This document shows positions 1-8,095 of a DNA stretch of 64,000 nt, in pieces. Position 1 is the stretch's first letter; each line of letters starts with the position of its first letter. The stretch spans positions 558,001-622,000 of the forward strand of contig CBDCVV010000021.1 in the NCBI GenBank assembly GCA_965223235.1, read 5' to 3'. The notes below the pieces were generated by a model, which was given only the letters and a program-made list of their open reading frames with translations, did not search any database and had not been told where the DNA came from. The translations under genes and the position numbers were made by a program. This DNA comes from UBA2589 sp965223235 (GTDB lineage: Bacteria; Gemmatimonadota; Gemmatimonadetes; Longimicrobiales; Gaopeijiaceae).

Positions 1-965
1 GGACGGTTGGTGGCCGCGAGCAAGATCACACCCTCGTTCGATTCGAAGCCGTCCATCTCGACGAGGAGCGCGTTCAGCGTCTGCTCCCGCTCGTCGTGTC
101 CGCCCCCAAGGCCTGCACCCCGGTGGCGCCCCACCGCATCGATCTCGTCCACGAAGATGATGCACGGAGCGTGAGCCTTTCCTTGCTCGAAGAGGTCGCG
201 GACCCGCGACGCTCCGACCCCGACGAACATCTCGACGAAGTCCGACCCGGACATCTGGAAGAAGGGGCGACCCGCTTCGCCGGCGACGGCTCGGGCTAGA
301 AGCGTCTTACCGGTGCCGGGCGGCCCTACTAGGAGTACACCCTTCGGCAAGCGCCCGCCGAGTCGTGAGAACTTCGCCGGGTCCTTGAGGAACTCGATAA
401 TCTCTTGGAGTTCTTCCTTGGCCTCGTCGGCCCCCGCCACGTCCGCGAAGGTGACCTTCGGTGTGTCCGGCGAGATCAGCTTTGCCTTGGAACGTCCGAA
501 CTGGAAGGCGCGATTCCCGCCACCTTGCATGGTACGGAAGATCCAAATCCAGAAGGCGATGAAGAGAAGCCAAGGCAACGCACTCAGTAGGACCGTGCTC
601 CATCCCGTCTGGGCCTCTTCGGCGTCCACCTCGACACCTTGCGCCCGCAGGCGGGTGACGAAGGCCTGATCGACCTCGGAAGTCATGCGAGCGGTGAAGG
701 TGTTGTAGTCGACACCCTCGATCGTCTGGGTCGCTCGGAACTCGCCCTCGATCGCCTTCTCACGGAAGAGGACCGAGCTGACGGCGTCATCTTCGAGGTA
801 GTCCAGAAACTCCGACGTCGTCATGTGGATCGATGAGCCATCCTCGCTGCGCACGCTCTGCACGGCGAAAAGAGCAACGAGCAGGATCAGCGCGACGAGC
901 GCTGCATTCTTCGAGAGCCGGCCCAGGTTCTGGTTGGGATCTGGCTTTATGGGATCGTTCGGCAT
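1..965 (-). CDS. ftsH: ATP-dependent zinc metalloprotease FtsH, N-terminal part
   Basis: Membrane-anchored AAA+ protease that degrades misfolded and regulatory membrane proteins. The first 321 residues are present and the rest lies beyond the left window edge, so the HExxH protease domain is not seen. A first membrane helix lies near residues 20-37, a periplasmic segment follows, and a second helix near 124-146. The AAA domain has Walker A GPPGTGKT (214-221) and Walker B FVDEID (271-276). The ATG at 963-965 is the only start giving the usual short N-terminus before the first helix. It follows hpt and tilS in the same direction, a common hpt-ftsH arrangement. Confidence 0.97.
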   Translation of the reverse strand, partial: MPNDPIKPDPNQNLGRLSKNAALVALILLVALFAVQSVRSEDGSSIHMTTSEFLDYLEDDAVSSVLFREKAIEGEFRATQTIEGVDYNTFTARMTSEVDQAFVTRLRAQGVEVDAEEAQTGWSTVLLSALPWLLFIAFWIWIFRTMQGGGNRAFQFGRSKAKLISPDTPKVTFADVAGADEAKEELQEIIEFLKDPAKFSRLGGRLPKGVLLVGPPGTGKTLLARAVAGEAGRPFFQMSGSDFVEMFVGVGASRVRDLFEQGKAHAPCIIFVDEIDAVGRHRGAGLGGGHDEREQTLNALLVEMDGFESNEGVILLAATNR

Positions 966-1004
966 GATCTCTCTAACGGAGCCTTCAACAAGCGGATGCC
1001 CGCA

Positions 1005-1562
1005 TCATAGGCTCGCTATATACGGCACGTGACGAAAGTCCTCTGCGTGGTCTAACCCATACCCCACGAGGAATTGATTGGGTGCATCGAAGCCCACCCA
1101 GCGGCACTCCCAACGTACGGTCGGAAGTCTCTTATGTAGAAACGCGCAGACATCGACGCGGGTTGCACCCTGGTCCTCCAGCCGCGGGATCAGCTTCGCG
1201 AGCGTCGTGCCCGAGTCCACGATGTCTTCTACGAGAAGTACGCTCCTCCCCTTCACCGGCAGTTGGACGTCGTACCGGACATCGACCACCCCGCTCGTCG
1301 TCGTCCCGGCTCCGTAGCTCGCTGCCACCAAGACGTCGATGTGCAAGGGAAGGGTGATGTGGCGCACCAGGTCCGCCAGAAACACCAAGGAGCCCTTGAG
1401 CACAGCAACGACCAGCAGGTCGTCTTCGGGAGCGTAGGCGGCCGAGATCTCAGCACCGAGCTCCCGCACCCTCTCCTGAATCGTAGCCTCATCGAAGACG
1501 ACCGTAGCCGGTCGTCCCCGCAGTCGCGCATCGGGGGTCGTGTTCGGTCCTCGGGTAGTCAT
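1005..1562 (-). CDS. hpt: hypoxanthine phosphoribosyltransferase
   Basis: Salvages hypoxanthine and guanine to IMP and GMP using PRPP. The 185-residue length is typical. The PRPP-binding loop reads LLVEDIVDSGTTL, and the VAVLKGSLVFLADL segment is the usual upstream strand-helix motif. A longer reading frame exists, but the ATG at 1560-1562 overlaps the tilS stop as ATGA and begins just before the conserved region, so I chose it. It lies between tilS and ftsH, a frequent bacterial order. Confidence 0.93.
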   Translation of the reverse strand: MTTRGPNTTPDARLRGRPATVVFDEATIQERVRELGAEISAAYAPEDDLLVVAVLKGSLVFLADLVRHITLPLHIDVLVAASYGAGTTTSGVVDVRYDVQLPVKGRSVLLVEDIVDSGTTLAKLIPRLEDQGATRVDVCAFLHKRLPTVRWECRWVGFDAPNQFLVGYGLDHAEDFRHVPYIASL

Positions 1563-2929
1563 GGTCCGAGCCGCACCGTGAACGTCGGCCCCACGGCCGG
1601 TGGAGCCAACGAGGGCCGCACTGCCGGCAGCCAAAGGACTTCTCCGGCACCATTGGCCAAGACCGGCGACGACCGGCGGAGAGTCGGCGGTACGCGCGCT
1701 TCCAGGAAGACCTTCTTGACCTTCTTCGTACCGGCGCTCGTCCGCAGACGATCTCCGGGCAGGTGGCCCCGAAGGCGCAGCGGGAAGACGAGATCGCTCA
1801 CGTTGAAGCGCCCGACCATCTCACCGGCCGACGCTTTGGAGTCGGCGCAGTGCGGCTCCGGATCAGAAGCGAGCCTCCACGAAACGTGCAACTTCGTCCC
1901 CGAGAGTAGGAGTGCACCCTCACCGGGACCCACGTCCGGGATCTCGAGCGACTGGTCCGCTTCGATGGTTGCCGTGTGGGTGACGACGAGTCGATCGAGC
2001 TCACGCCGGATCTCGAGTCCGCGACCGATCTGCGCCGCCGAGCCACTCCGGGCTCCCGCTGCGTGCTCGAGGCCTCGTGCTACCGCACTCGCCTCCAGCC
2101 GATGACCGAGGTGGAGCGCGATGAGGCGTAGCAGGCGTTCCTGCAACGAGCGACCGAGCCCGAGGAACGTGTCTGCGCACACCGAAGGGATCGGAGAGAG
2201 CGTTCCGTCTACCGATGCGAGCAACGCAGGGAATGCCTCCTCCCACGCCTCTTCGTTCGAGCGGGCCGACTCCGAGAGCCGCACGAGCGCTCGGCGCGGC
2301 GTAGGGGCCACGTGTCGTTCTGCGGTCGGCAAGATCCTCCTTCTCAACACGTTGCGAGCGTAGCGGTCCGAACGGTTGGTCACGTCCTCTCTCCAGACGA
2401 GTCCGTGGCGCCGCGCGTAGTCGACGATCTCGGTCCGCCAGCAGTCGAGCAGCGGGCGCACGACGCCCGGTCGGTGCGCCGGTACGCCTGCGAGTCCGGC
2501 GACGGTCGTCCCTCGGAGTGCCCGAAAGAGGACCGTCTCTGCCTGGTCGTCTGCGTGATGCGCGGTCATCACGGTCCCGCCGATCTCATCGCGCAGTGCC
2601 TCGAAGAACGCGTAGCGCGCGTCACGGGCCTCAGCCTCGGAGCGAGGTGCGGTGTCGAGCCTTCGCTGTTCGATCGGCACGTCCCACGCGCGACACACAC
2701 CGCGGAGCCAAAGAGCGTCCGAAGCACTCTCGGGTCGCATCGCGTGATCGAGGTGGACGACGGTCAACGGGGCATCGAGCCAGGGAGCAAACCGCAGACA
2801 GTGCAGCAGCACGAGCGAGTCGACACCACCGGACACCGCGACCAGAAGCGGCTCCGAAGACCCGAGTTCCGTCGTGTCCAGCGCGGCGCGTACGCGGTTC
2901 GGCAGCGTGGGCAACGCGTCGACGCTCAT
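1559..2929 (-). CDS. tilS: tRNA(Ile)-lysidine synthase TilS
   Basis: ATP-dependent enzyme that converts C34 of the CAU-anticodon isoleucine tRNA to lysidine, so that it reads AUA and is charged with Ile. The N-terminal PP-loop motif SGGVDSL is near residue 34, and a second motif, TAHHADDQAETVLFRALRGT, is typical of TilS. The 456-residue length covers the N-terminal ATPase domain and the C-terminal tRNA-binding domains. It is coupled by 4-bp overlaps to hpt downstream and to the phosphodiesterase gene upstream. A CAU-anticodon tRNA lies about 1.6 kb upstream. Confidence 0.93.
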   Translation of the reverse strand: MSVDALPTLPNRVRAALDTTELGSSEPLLVAVSGGVDSLVLLHCLRFAPWLDAPLTVVHLDHAMRPESASDALWLRGVCRAWDVPIEQRRLDTAPRSEAEARDARYAFFEALRDEIGGTVMTAHHADDQAETVLFRALRGTTVAGLAGVPAHRPGVVRPLLDCWRTEIVDYARRHGLVWREDVTNRSDRYARNVLRRRILPTAERHVAPTPRRALVRLSESARSNEEAWEEAFPALLASVDGTLSPIPSVCADTFLGLGRSLQERLLRLIALHLGHRLEASAVARGLEHAAGARSGSAAQIGRGLEIRRELDRLVVTHTATIEADQSLEIPDVGPGEGALLLSGTKLHVSWRLASDPEPHCADSKASAGEMVGRFNVSDLVFPLRLRGHLPGDRLRTSAGTKKVKKVFLEARVPPTLRRSSPVLANGAGEVLWLPAVRPSLAPPAVGPTFTVRLGP

Positions 2930-3810
2930 CTCTGCCTCACGACCTCGCCTCGGCCATCGGCTCTCCGGAGTCCTGGTGGAGGAGGCCGCCCCGCCACTTC
3001 ACACAGGACGCGGGCCAGGACGTCGATCCGATCCGATTGGATCCCGTCGACCCCCCACTCAAGGAGCCGCCTCATATCGGCCGCCTCGTCGACGGTCCAT
3101 ACATGCACGGCGATGTTTCGCCGGTGCGCCTCATCGACGAGTCGGGGCGTGAGCACCTGAATGCCATGCCAACGCTCGGGTACCTGGAACGCGTCGACCG
3201 CGGGTACGTAACGGCGCCCCCCGGGGAGTCGGGAACGGAGCCAAAACGAAATGCAGTCGCGACGGCTCGCCCCCCATGGCCCACGGTAGCCACGAGCGGC
3301 TCGTCTGTGCGACTCGATCTCGGCGGCAATGAGCACTCGGTGTTCCTCTCCACGCGCCCGCACCAACTCGACCAGCGGAGCCGCCACTTCTTCACACTTC
3401 GTCTCGACGTTGAGACCCACATCTGGGCACGCCTCGAGGACCTCCTCGAAGGTCGGGATCTGAGCTCCGCGACCGCGCCACGACGTGTCCCCGTCTTGAT
3501 CTACGAAATGGAATCCCGCATCGAGAGCCTGGAGCTCATCGCGGGTCATGCGGGCGACGTGCCCCATACCATCCGTCGTCCGATCGACCGTCGCGTCGTG
3601 GATGACCATGACGTGCCCGTCGGAGCTGAGTCGTACATCCATCTCCAGGATATCCGACTCCCACTCCTCAACGGCGGGGACGAAGGCCGCGAGAGTGTTC
3701 TCCGGCGCTAGCCCGGCTCCACCCCGGTGCGCTCCGAGTGAGGGAGTTCCGGCCAGGTAGGTGCACCCCGGTCGCGCGCGGAGGGGCAACGCCGGTCCGG
3801 CCGACCTCAC
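2926..3810 (-). CDS. glycerophosphodiester phosphodiesterase family protein
   Basis: Member of the GDPD TIM-barrel family, which hydrolyses deacylated phospholipids (glycerophosphodiesters) to glycerol-3-phosphate and an alcohol. The first catalytic block is AHRGGAGLAPENTLAAF near residue 28. A second block, EMDVRLSSDGHVMVIHD, holds the metal ligands and catalytic His. A VETK motif follows near residue 135, and HVWTVDEAADM near the C-terminus is also typical. No clear signal peptide is visible, so it is probably cytoplasmic. It overlaps by 4 bp with tilS downstream and with the unknown gene upstream. Confidence 0.88.
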   Translation of the reverse strand: MRSAGPALPLRARPGCTYLAGTPSLGAHRGGAGLAPENTLAAFVPAVEEWESDILEMDVRLSSDGHVMVIHDATVDRTTDGMGHVARMTRDELQALDAGFHFVDQDGDTSWRGRGAQIPTFEEVLEACPDVGLNVETKCEEVAAPLVELVRARGEEHRVLIAAEIESHRRAARGYRGPWGASRRDCISFWLRSRLPGGRRYVPAVDAFQVPERWHGIQVLTPRLVDEAHRRNIAVHVWTVDEAADMRRLLEWGVDGIQSDRIDVLARVLCEVAGRPPPPGLRRADGRGEVVRQR

Positions 3811-4322
3811 GAGGAGGTCTGCGCCGCCTCCACTTGTTCCACGTCCGAAGGCTCGAGCGCATGGTACAGATACAGGACGCGATCCAAGAGGCTGTCGGTC
3901 ATGCTCAACTCCGCCTTCAAGCGAGCCCCCTCGGAGACATCCGGCGCCGCGATCCCGTCCTCCAACTCGACCACCCGGCCGGAGAGGAAGGCGAGAAGAT
4001 CAGCGACGACCTGGGGACGAGGATTCGCGGGCGAGAGCGAATCCGGCATCACCTCGGCGAGAAGGAGACCACGCACGTACGCGAGCACACCTGGAAAGGT
4101 GAGCTCTGCGAGCGGCCCCTCGTCCAGCGCCTCCTCGTCGGTAATGTGCTCCCACTCGAGCTCGTTCCAGTACAGGTCCTGAGCTTCCGACAAAAGATAA
4201 GTACGCGTCTCTTCGGGGATCGGCTGATCTGCCCCCGCTTTGGGTTCCCCGAGGGGTCGCCCCAGGATGCGCTCCATGCGCTCTCTGCGCCCGCCGAGCA
4301 GCGTGCCGGCACGACCATTCAT
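3807..4322 (-). CDS. hypothetical acidic protein, 171 residues
   Basis: I do not recognise this protein. It is a soluble, acidic, mostly helical sequence with no signal peptide, membrane helix or cysteine cluster. The central part (about residues 45-110) is rich in Glu, Asp and Leu with repeated aromatic residues (DLYWNELEWEH). Its stop overlaps the start of the phosphodiesterase gene as ATGA, so it is the first gene of the run leading to tilS, hpt and ftsH. Codon use resembles its neighbours, and the coupling supports it being real. Function unknown. Confidence 0.7.
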   Translation of the reverse strand: MNGRAGTLLGGRRERMERILGRPLGEPKAGADQPIPEETRTYLLSEAQDLYWNELEWEHITDEEALDEGPLAELTFPGVLAYVRGLLLAEVMPDSLSPANPRPQVVADLLAFLSGRVVELEDGIAAPDVSEGARLKAELSMTDSLLDRVLYLYHALEPSDVEQVEAAQTSS

Positions 4323-4511
4323 GAGTCACTGACCTCTCCCGCGAAGTCGCGGGCGTATCTGGAACCACCATCTAGGGACCGGCAAGATAGGAAATGCGGC
4401 CTCAGGTGGAAATTCGTGTGGGGGGACACCACCCCCAGCTGCTGTTCGGGTCCGCCCGATGCCGACGCGAAAGGGCGACGCACGGAGACCCCGGCGTCGC
4501 CCCTTAGCAAG

Positions 4512-4585
4512 TGCCGGAGGAGGGACTTGAACCCCCGACACGCGGATTATGATTCCGCTGCTCTAACCAACTGAGCTACTCCGGC
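4512..4585 (-). tRNA. tRNA with CAU anticodon (elongator Met or lysidine-type Ile2)
   Basis: The minus strand folds into a full cloverleaf. A 7-bp acceptor stem GCCGGAG/CTCCGGC is followed by discriminator A. The D-arm stem is GCTC/GAGC, the anticodon stem GCGGA/TCCGC with loop ATCATAA, and the T-arm loop TTCAAGT. The anticodon CAU is at 4549-4551. A G1-C72 pair closes the acceptor stem, which argues against initiator tRNA. No CCA is encoded. Position 32 is A, which is uncommon. Whether it is Met or Ile2 cannot be settled by eye; the nearby tilS encodes the enzyme that modifies Ile2. Confidence 0.95.
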
Positions 4586-4706
4586 AAGGCCGAAAAAGCT
4601 CATCCTCGCCTGGATGCGTGTCAACAGCCCTGGCGTCTCGCTCCTCACTCCCCTTCATTTCAGAGGCGGGCGCACGGCCCCGTAGCGACCTCTGGGAGGA
4701 TGTCCG

Positions 4707-5657
4707 GTGGACCCCACGACCTTGGCAGCAATCGGGATCGCCGCGATCGGCGGCGCCATCATGACAGGTGTGCGCGTCCTGTTCGAGTACGAACGCGGCG
4801 TCGTCTTCCGCCTCGGAAAGTTGAAGCGGTCGCGCGGGCCGGGCCTCATCCTCCTCTTCCCGTTCGGGGTCGATCGGATGAAGAAGATGGATCTGCGTAT
4901 CGTGGCGCTGGACATTGCGCCGCAGGACACGATCACGAAGGACAACGTGTCCGTCCGGGTGAACGCGGTGGTGTACTTCCGGGTGGCCGACCCGACGAAG
5001 GCCGTAATCGAGATCGAAGATTACTACTTCGCGACGAGTCAGCTCGCGCAAACGACGCTGCGGTCGGTGATCGGTCAGTCGGAGCTCGACGAGCTCCTCG
5101 CGGAGCGAGAGCGGATCAACGAGGTCGTACGCGTGATTATCGATGAAGGTACCGATGCATGGGGTATCGACGTCACCGGAGTCGAGATCAAGGACATCGA
5201 CCTGCCCCAGGAGATGAAGCGGGCGATGGCGAAGCAGGCAGAGGCCGAGCGGGAACGGCGGGCGAAAGTCATCAACGCGACCGGGGAGTATCAGGCGTCA
5301 GCCAAGTTGGCCGAGGCCGCGGAGATCATCGAGCAGTTCCCGGTCGCGATGCAGCTCCGCTTCCTTCAGACGGTGACGGAGGTCGCCGTGGAGAATAATT
5401 CCACGACGCTATTCCCGATCCCGATCGACCTCTTCGCGCCCTTCGTACAAGAGAAGCAGCCCGCTTCGCCGGAAGCGCGTGCCAAAGCCCTCAAGGCCGC
5501 GACGGACGCGATGGTGACCAGCCTCCCGGGTGGTGAGCAGGTCGCGGGAGTCCTCACGCCAGATCCGACACCAGCCGAGCTGCCCGGCGACTCGACGAAG
5601 GCGCTCTCCGAAGGCGGTTCCGACGAAGGAGCACACGAGGAACCGTCCGAAGGCTAG
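4707..5657 (+). CDS. slipin / SPFH (band 7) family membrane protein
   Basis: Stomatin-like membrane scaffold protein of 316 residues. An N-terminal hydrophobic segment (residues 5-22) anchors it, followed at once by the SPFH hallmark YERGVVFRLGKL. The band-7 domain ends with the MAKQAEAERERRAKVI coiled-coil region and the ATGEYQASAKLAEAA segment of slipins. The C-terminal 70 residues are acidic and Pro/Ala-rich, probably disordered. Translation starts at GTG 4707, with a GGGAGGA ribosome site at 4694-4700. It is one of only three clear plus-strand genes in the window. No nodulation-competence (NfeD) partner is adjacent. Confidence 0.92.
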   Translation: MDPTTLAAIGIAAIGGAIMTGVRVLFEYERGVVFRLGKLKRSRGPGLILLFPFGVDRMKKMDLRIVALDIAPQDTITKDNVSVRVNAVVYFRVADPTKAVIEIEDYYFATSQLAQTTLRSVIGQSELDELLAERERINEVVRVIIDEGTDAWGIDVTGVEIKDIDLPQEMKRAMAKQAEAERERRAKVINATGEYQASAKLAEAAEIIEQFPVAMQLRFLQTVTEVAVENNSTTLFPIPIDLFAPFVQEKQPASPEARAKALKAATDAMVTSLPGGEQVAGVLTPDPTPAELPGDSTKALSEGGSDEGAHEEPSEG

Positions 5658-5690
5658 CGCCGCTGCGGACCCCCGGGCTCAGGGGCCAAT

Positions 5691-6041
5691 CTACCGACGC
5701 TGTGGGACGGTGCTCTCGACGGTCGTGGCCTCGGCGAAACGGTAGAGCGTTTCCCCCTCGCGAATCATTCCGTGATCCTCACGGGCGACGCGCTCGATGG
5801 TTCCCGGATCGTTCTGGAGGGAATCCGCCCACGCCGTCAGGGAATCGATCTCCATCCGCACAGCGTCCAGCGCGGCTTGCTCTTCGATGACCTGAGCCCG
5901 AATGCCTCGAAGCTCGAAGATGGAGACCTCGCCTCCGAAGATCGCGTAGTAGAGCGCCGCAGTGAGGAAGAGCGGGAGCACGAATCGAGTCAGGCCGACT
6001 CCCGATCGCTCCCTCCCATGGTCCAAGCCACGTCGGCGCAT
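5691..6041 (-). CDS. septum formation initiator (FtsB/DivIC-like) protein
   Basis: Small bitopic division protein of 116 residues. A single membrane helix lies around residues 19-35 (FVLPLFLTAALYYAIF), followed by a coiled coil (about 44-75). A FtsB/DivIC-type tail follows with DPGTIERVAREDHGMIREGETLYRF. Members bridge FtsL and FtsQ in the divisome and act outside the inner membrane. It lies 8 bp downstream of eno, the usual eno-ftsB arrangement, which supports the call. The N-terminus is Arg-rich, consistent with a cytoplasmic side. Confidence 0.82.
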   Translation of the reverse strand: MRRRGLDHGRERSGVGLTRFVLPLFLTAALYYAIFGGEVSIFELRGIRAQVIEEQAALDAVRMEIDSLTAWADSLQNDPGTIERVAREDHGMIREGETLYRFAEATTVESTVPQRR

Positions 6042-6049
6042 CGTCTACC

Positions 6050-7330
6050 TCAGCCCCAAATTCCGCGGCCCGGGTAGCCGGCTTCGTCACCCAACTGCTC
6101 CTCGATACGAAGCAGCTGGTTGTACTTGGCGACTCGGTCGGTGCGACTCGCGCTCCCGGTCTTGATCTGACCGGCACCGGTCGCGACCGCGAGGTCGGCG
6201 ATGAGCGTATCTTCCGTCTCGCCGGAACGGTGCGACACGACGCTGGTGTACCCAGCCTCGCGAGCGATCCGCATCGTCTCGAGCGTTTCCGTCAACGTAC
6301 CGATCTGGTTCACCTTGATGAGAATCGAGTTCGCCGCACCGTCCCGAATGCCCTGCTCCAAGCGGCTCGAGTTCGTCACGAAGAGGTCATCACCGACGAT
6401 CTGAACCCGGTCGCCAACGGCCTGAGTCAGCGCCGTCCATCCATGCCAATCGTTCTCATCGAGCGGGTCTTCGATCGAGCGGATGGGGTACTTTGCAACC
6501 CACTCCTTCCAAAATTCAACCATTCCGGCCGCGTCACGTCGTTCGCCACCCGACCAGTGGAAGACATACTCCCCGTCTTCGAAGAACTCGGTCGCGGCAG
6601 CGTCGAGCGTGATGACGAGGTCCTCGCCCGGTCGATACCCGGCGCGCTCAATCGCCTGGAGCACCACCTCCACCGCCTCTTCGTTACTCGCGAGGTCCGG
6701 AGCGAAGCCGCCTTCATCGCCCACCGCCGTGTTCTTCCCCTGCTCCGTGAGCACCTTCTTGAGGTGGTGGAACACTTCGACGCCCATCCGGAGTCCTTCT
6801 GAGAAGGTCTCCGCTCCGACGGGCATGACCATGAACTCCTGAATGTCGACGTTGTTCGGCGCGTGAGCACCGCCGTTCAGGATGTTCATCATCGGCACCG
6901 GCAGTAGGCCAGCCGAGGGCCCCTCGGCGAGGTAGCGCCAGAGCGGCAGCTGGTTCTCTTGGGCTGCGGCCCGTGCCGACGCCATCGAAACAGCCAGGAT
7001 CGAATTGGCGCCGAGGTTGCGTTTGTTCGGAGTCCCGTCGAGCTCGATCATCGTCCGATCGATATCGAGTTGCTCCCGCGCCTCGAACCCTCGGAGTGCC
7101 GTAGCGATCTGAGTATTGATGTTCTCGACCGCCTTGAGCACGCCCTTGCCTAAGAAGCGGTCACGGTCGCCGTCCCGGAGCTCGACCGCCTCGTGAGCTC
7201 CTGTGGACGCTCCGGACGGGACTGCCGCCCGTCCACGGATACCGGTCTCCAACACTACCTCGGCCTCGACGGTCGGGTTGCCCCGCGAGTCGAGAATCTC
7301 ACGTCCACGCACGTCGACGATGGCCGACAC
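6050..7330 (-). CDS. eno: enolase
   Basis: Glycolytic enzyme interconverting 2-phosphoglycerate and phosphoenolpyruvate. The 426-residue protein has the full set of motifs: DSRGNPTVEAEV at the N-terminus, SGASTGAHEAVELRDGD, the KVNQIGTLTETLE stretch, and the SHRSGETEDTLIADLAVA signature near the C-terminus. The start is GTG at 7330 with an AGGAGG ribosome site 4-5 bases upstream. The ftsB-like gene follows in the same direction. Confidence 0.98.
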   Translation of the reverse strand: MSAIVDVRGREILDSRGNPTVEAEVVLETGIRGRAAVPSGASTGAHEAVELRDGDRDRFLGKGVLKAVENINTQIATALRGFEAREQLDIDRTMIELDGTPNKRNLGANSILAVSMASARAAAQENQLPLWRYLAEGPSAGLLPVPMMNILNGGAHAPNNVDIQEFMVMPVGAETFSEGLRMGVEVFHHLKKVLTEQGKNTAVGDEGGFAPDLASNEEAVEVVLQAIERAGYRPGEDLVITLDAAATEFFEDGEYVFHWSGGERRDAAGMVEFWKEWVAKYPIRSIEDPLDENDWHGWTALTQAVGDRVQIVGDDLFVTNSSRLEQGIRDGAANSILIKVNQIGTLTETLETMRIAREAGYTSVVSHRSGETEDTLIADLAVATGAGQIKTGSASRTDRVAKYNQLLRIEEQLGDEAGYPGRGIWG

Positions 7331-7372
7331 GGCTCCTCCTATCCCAGCTGTTGAATCGTGTGATCGGTTAAC

Positions 7373-8095
7373 CTACTCACGAACGTCGTCTTGTAGGGCA
7401 CGCAGCGCTTGCCAGGCCCGTTCCGTCAGCTCCGATCGATCGTCGATCGTGAGGCCATCGACTTGGATCGGTTCCCCGAAACGGACTCGAATCTTGCTCC
7501 CCGCTCGGATCTTGTACGAACCCTTCTTCATGATGTCCCGTGACCCGAAGATGGCGGCGGGTATGATCTCGACACCCGTTTGGATCGCAAGCACGAACGC
7601 ACCTTTCTTGAAGGGTTGCAACGCGCCCGATGCCGACCGCGTACCCTCCGGGAACATGACGATGGTGGGATTCTCCTCTTCGAGCTGGCGCCTCGCAGCA
7701 CCCAACGACTCCACCGCCGCCTTACGATCTCCTCGATCGATATAGATGTGCCCGCACGCTTTCGTCGCAGGTCCGAAGAGCGGGATCTTCGACAACTCTT
7801 TCTTGGCCACGAAGACGACCCGGCCCGGGACCCCAGACAAGATCGCGAGCACGTCGTACCACGAGACGTGGTTGGCCACGAGGATCTGCGGGCGGTCCGG
7901 GTCGATGACGCCCTGGTTCTCGAGGACGACCTCGGCCGCAGAGAGGCGCAAGATCAGACTCGCCCACCTCCGCGGACCGTCGTCGCAGACACAAGCGAGC
8001 TTGGGAGACTTTCTCCACGCGGCCCAGATCATGCGCGTGCCGTGCCAGATCGTGGCGGGGGCGATCGAGATGCCGACCATGAGGAAGCGCAGCAT
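7373..8095 (-). CDS. plsC: 1-acyl-sn-glycerol-3-phosphate acyltransferase
   Basis: Transfers the second acyl chain to lysophosphatidic acid, giving phosphatidic acid, at the inner membrane. The catalytic NHVSWYD (HxxxxD) motif and the FPEGTRS substrate-binding motif are both present with the usual spacing. An N-terminal hydrophobic helix (MLRFLMVGISIAPATIW) anchors it. A start seven codons upstream is possible, but ATG 8095 forms a TAATG junction with the thiL stop, typical of coupled genes, and gives 240 residues. It lies directly downstream of thiL. Confidence 0.92.
   Translation of the reverse strand: MLRFLMVGISIAPATIWHGTRMIWAAWRKSPKLACVCDDGPRRWASLILRLSAAEVVLENQGVIDPDRPQILVANHVSWYDVLAILSGVPGRVVFVAKKELSKIPLFGPATKACGHIYIDRGDRKAAVESLGAARRQLEEENPTIVMFPEGTRSASGALQPFKKGAFVLAIQTGVEIIPAAIFGSRDIMKKGSYKIRAGSKIRVRFGEPIQVDGLTIDDRSELTERAWQALRALQDDVRE

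Noticed and set aside
2518..3711. 397-residue plus-strand ORF opposite tilS and the phosphodiesterase gene
   Set aside because: It lies entirely antisense to two well-supported genes and has no family motif; GC-rich DNA commonly opens the opposite strand.
4586..4624. TTGACA (4624-4619, minus strand) as the -35 of the tRNA
   Set aside because: No acceptable -10 hexamer follows at 16-18 bp (GAGCTT), so it is left unannotated.
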